Assembly: GCF_011752045.1 (NCBI RefSeq)
Contig: NZ_JAAKXW010000001.1
Span: 310,001-374,000 of the forward strand
Origin: Microbacterium hydrocarbonoxydans
GTDB taxonomy: Bacteria; Actinomycetota; Actinomycetes; Actinomycetales; Microbacteriaceae
Direction: 5' to 3'
DNA: 64,000 nt
Part shown: in pieces, positions 63,095 through 64,000 of the stretch
How the letters are laid out: each line of letters opens with the position of its first letter
Position numbering within the stretch: the stretch's first letter is position 1
The notes under the pieces: generated by a model
What the model saw: only the letters and a program-made list of their open reading frames with translations
The model's database searches: none
Told to the model about the DNA's origin: nothing
Position numbers and translations under genes: made by a program

Positions 63095-64000
63095 GTGCCT
63101 GAAAATGCCCAGCCGAAAGACGGCTTCGCCCTGTTCTCTGACCGATCCGTCGTCGCCATGCGCGTCAACGGCGTCCTCAAGGACCTCGCCGCCACCGTGA
63201 CCGACGCCGACGAGGTCGAGCCGGTCACCATCGACAGCCCCGACGGGCTCAGCATCCTGCGCCACTCCACCGCGCATGTGCTCGCGCAGGCGGTGCAGCG
63301 CATCAACCCGCAGGCGAACCTCGGCATCGGCCCGCCCATCACGGACGGCTTCTACTACGACTTCGGCGTCGAGCACCCGTTCACGCCCGAGGATCTCAAG
63401 GCGATCACCAAGGAGATGCAGCGCATCGTGCGGGAGGGCCAGCGCTTCGTGCGCCGTGTCGTCACCGACGACGAGGCCCGTGCCGAGCTCGCCGAAGAGC
63501 CGTTCAAGCTGGAGCTGATCGGACTCAAGGGCGGCAAAGAGGCGGCCGAGGGCGCTTCGGTCGAGGTCGGCGAGGGCGAGCTGACCATCTACGACAACAC
63601 GACCCGCGATGGTGAGGTCGTCTGGAAGGACCTCTGCCGCGGCCCGCACCTGCCGAACACGCGCATGATCGGCAACGGCTGGGATCTCACCCGCATCGCC
63701 GCCGCGTACTGGCGCGGCAGCGAGAAGAACCCGCAGCTGCAGCGCATCTACGGCACGGCGTGGCCCACGAAGGACGAGCTGCGCGAGTACCAGCACCGTC
63801 TGGAGGAGGCCGCGAAGCGCGATCACCGCCGCCTCGGCAAGGAGCTCGACCTCTTCTCGTTCCCCGAGGAGATCGGCTCCGGCCTCAGCGTCTGGCACCC
63901 CCGCGGCGGCGTCGTCCGCGGCGAGATGGAGCAGCACGCCCGCAAGCGCCACATCGAGGGCGGCTACACCTACGTGTACACGCCGCACATCTCCAAGGAG
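63095..64000 (+). CDS. thrS: Threonyl-tRNA synthetase (3' partial)
   Basis: N-terminal 302 residues; the gene runs off the window. A TGS-like domain begins at [20 protein letters not shown], then the editing-domain signature [28 protein letters not shown] and the SAD motif [11 protein letters not shown] with its conserved Cys, and the beginning of the class II catalytic core ([19 protein letters not shown]). GTG at 63095 is favoured by GGAG 6 nt upstream; ATG at 63083 is in frame but overlaps that site. Confidence 0.96.
   Translation, partial: MPENAQPKDGFALFSDRSVVAMRVNGVLKDLAATVTDADEVEPVTIDSPDGLSILRHSTAHVLAQAVQRINPQANLGIGPPITDGFYYDFGVEHPFTPEDLKAITKEMQRIVREGQRFVRRVVTDDEARAELAEEPFKLELIGLKGGKEAAEGASVEVGEGELTIYDNTTRDGEVVWKDLCRGPHLPNTRMIGNGWDLTRIAAAYWRGSEKNPQLQRIYGTAWPTKDELREYQHRLEEAAKRDHRRLGKELDLFSFPEEIGSGLSVWHPRGGVVRGEMEQHARKRHIEGGYTYVYTPHISKE

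Overview
This is a high-GC, densely coded chromosomal segment of an actinobacterium. It most resembles a member of the Microbacteriaceae, probably Microbacterium or a close relative; that placement rests on gene content and order recalled from the family, not on a search. Supporting evidence is the set of actinobacterial families present (SepH, DUF3000, DUF3093, DUF3159, DUF3710, DUF4191, DUF4193, DUF7455), a separate topoisomerase IV pair, a GlnE-controlled type I glutamine synthetase, GlnR-like operators and many leaderless promoters. I see no insertion sequence, prophage or CRISPR array. Both ends cut a gene: glnE on the left and thrS on the right.

Layout. 0-8 kb: glnE end, a lipid kinase, an AI-2E family membrane protein, a Ser/Thr kinase with an odd charged tail, a GNAT enzyme, glnA with a four-box GlnR operator, and an RDD protein. 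8-12 kb: a divergent retropepsin-like protease/RimK ligase pair, DUF4191 and an unrecognised membrane protein. 12-17 kb: pepA-lpdA-sucB. 17-23 kb: a PAC2 protein, the primary sigma factor overlapping a CofE-like ligase gene, an ATP-grasp protein, and two overlapping alanine racemase-like genes that lack complementary catalytic residues. 23-34 kb: parE and parC bracket a 6 kb block holding a glycosyltransferase, an SDR, a metallo-beta-lactamase fold enzyme, an adenylate-forming enzyme, a KAS III-like condensing enzyme and an arginase-family protein. 34-45 kb: a phosphodiesterase-like enzyme, sepH, dut and neighbours, acnA, dxs and an SPFH-like protein. 45-55 kb: a second lipid kinase, the fatty acid oxidation pair, rnd-DUF3000, an alpha/beta hydrolase, sseA-sufE and zapE. 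55-64 kb: amt with GlnR-like boxes, a PemK-like protein, a DUF1611 protein, an SPW protein, a GIY-YIG protein, a small secreted protein, four tRNA genes, a coiled-coil protein, two small acidic proteins, a FUSC-like membrane protein and thrS.

The genes form three coherent themes. Nitrogen control: glnE, glnA (adenylylation tyrosine retained) and amt, the last two with GlnR-like boxes. Central carbon and lipid metabolism: sucB/lpdA, acnA, fadB-like/thiolase, dxs. Cell envelope and division: SepH, ZapE, two lipid kinases, the racemase-like pair and the ATP-grasp protein.

The strongest candidates for something undescribed are the racemase-like pair at 21184-22925, which reads as an obligate heterodimer with a split active site, and the SDR-MBL-adenylation-condensing enzyme cassette at 26733-30736. 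A promoter pattern recurs across the window: a TANNNT-type hexamer whose first base lies 12-13 nt before an ATG or GTG, implying leaderless mRNAs for over a dozen genes.
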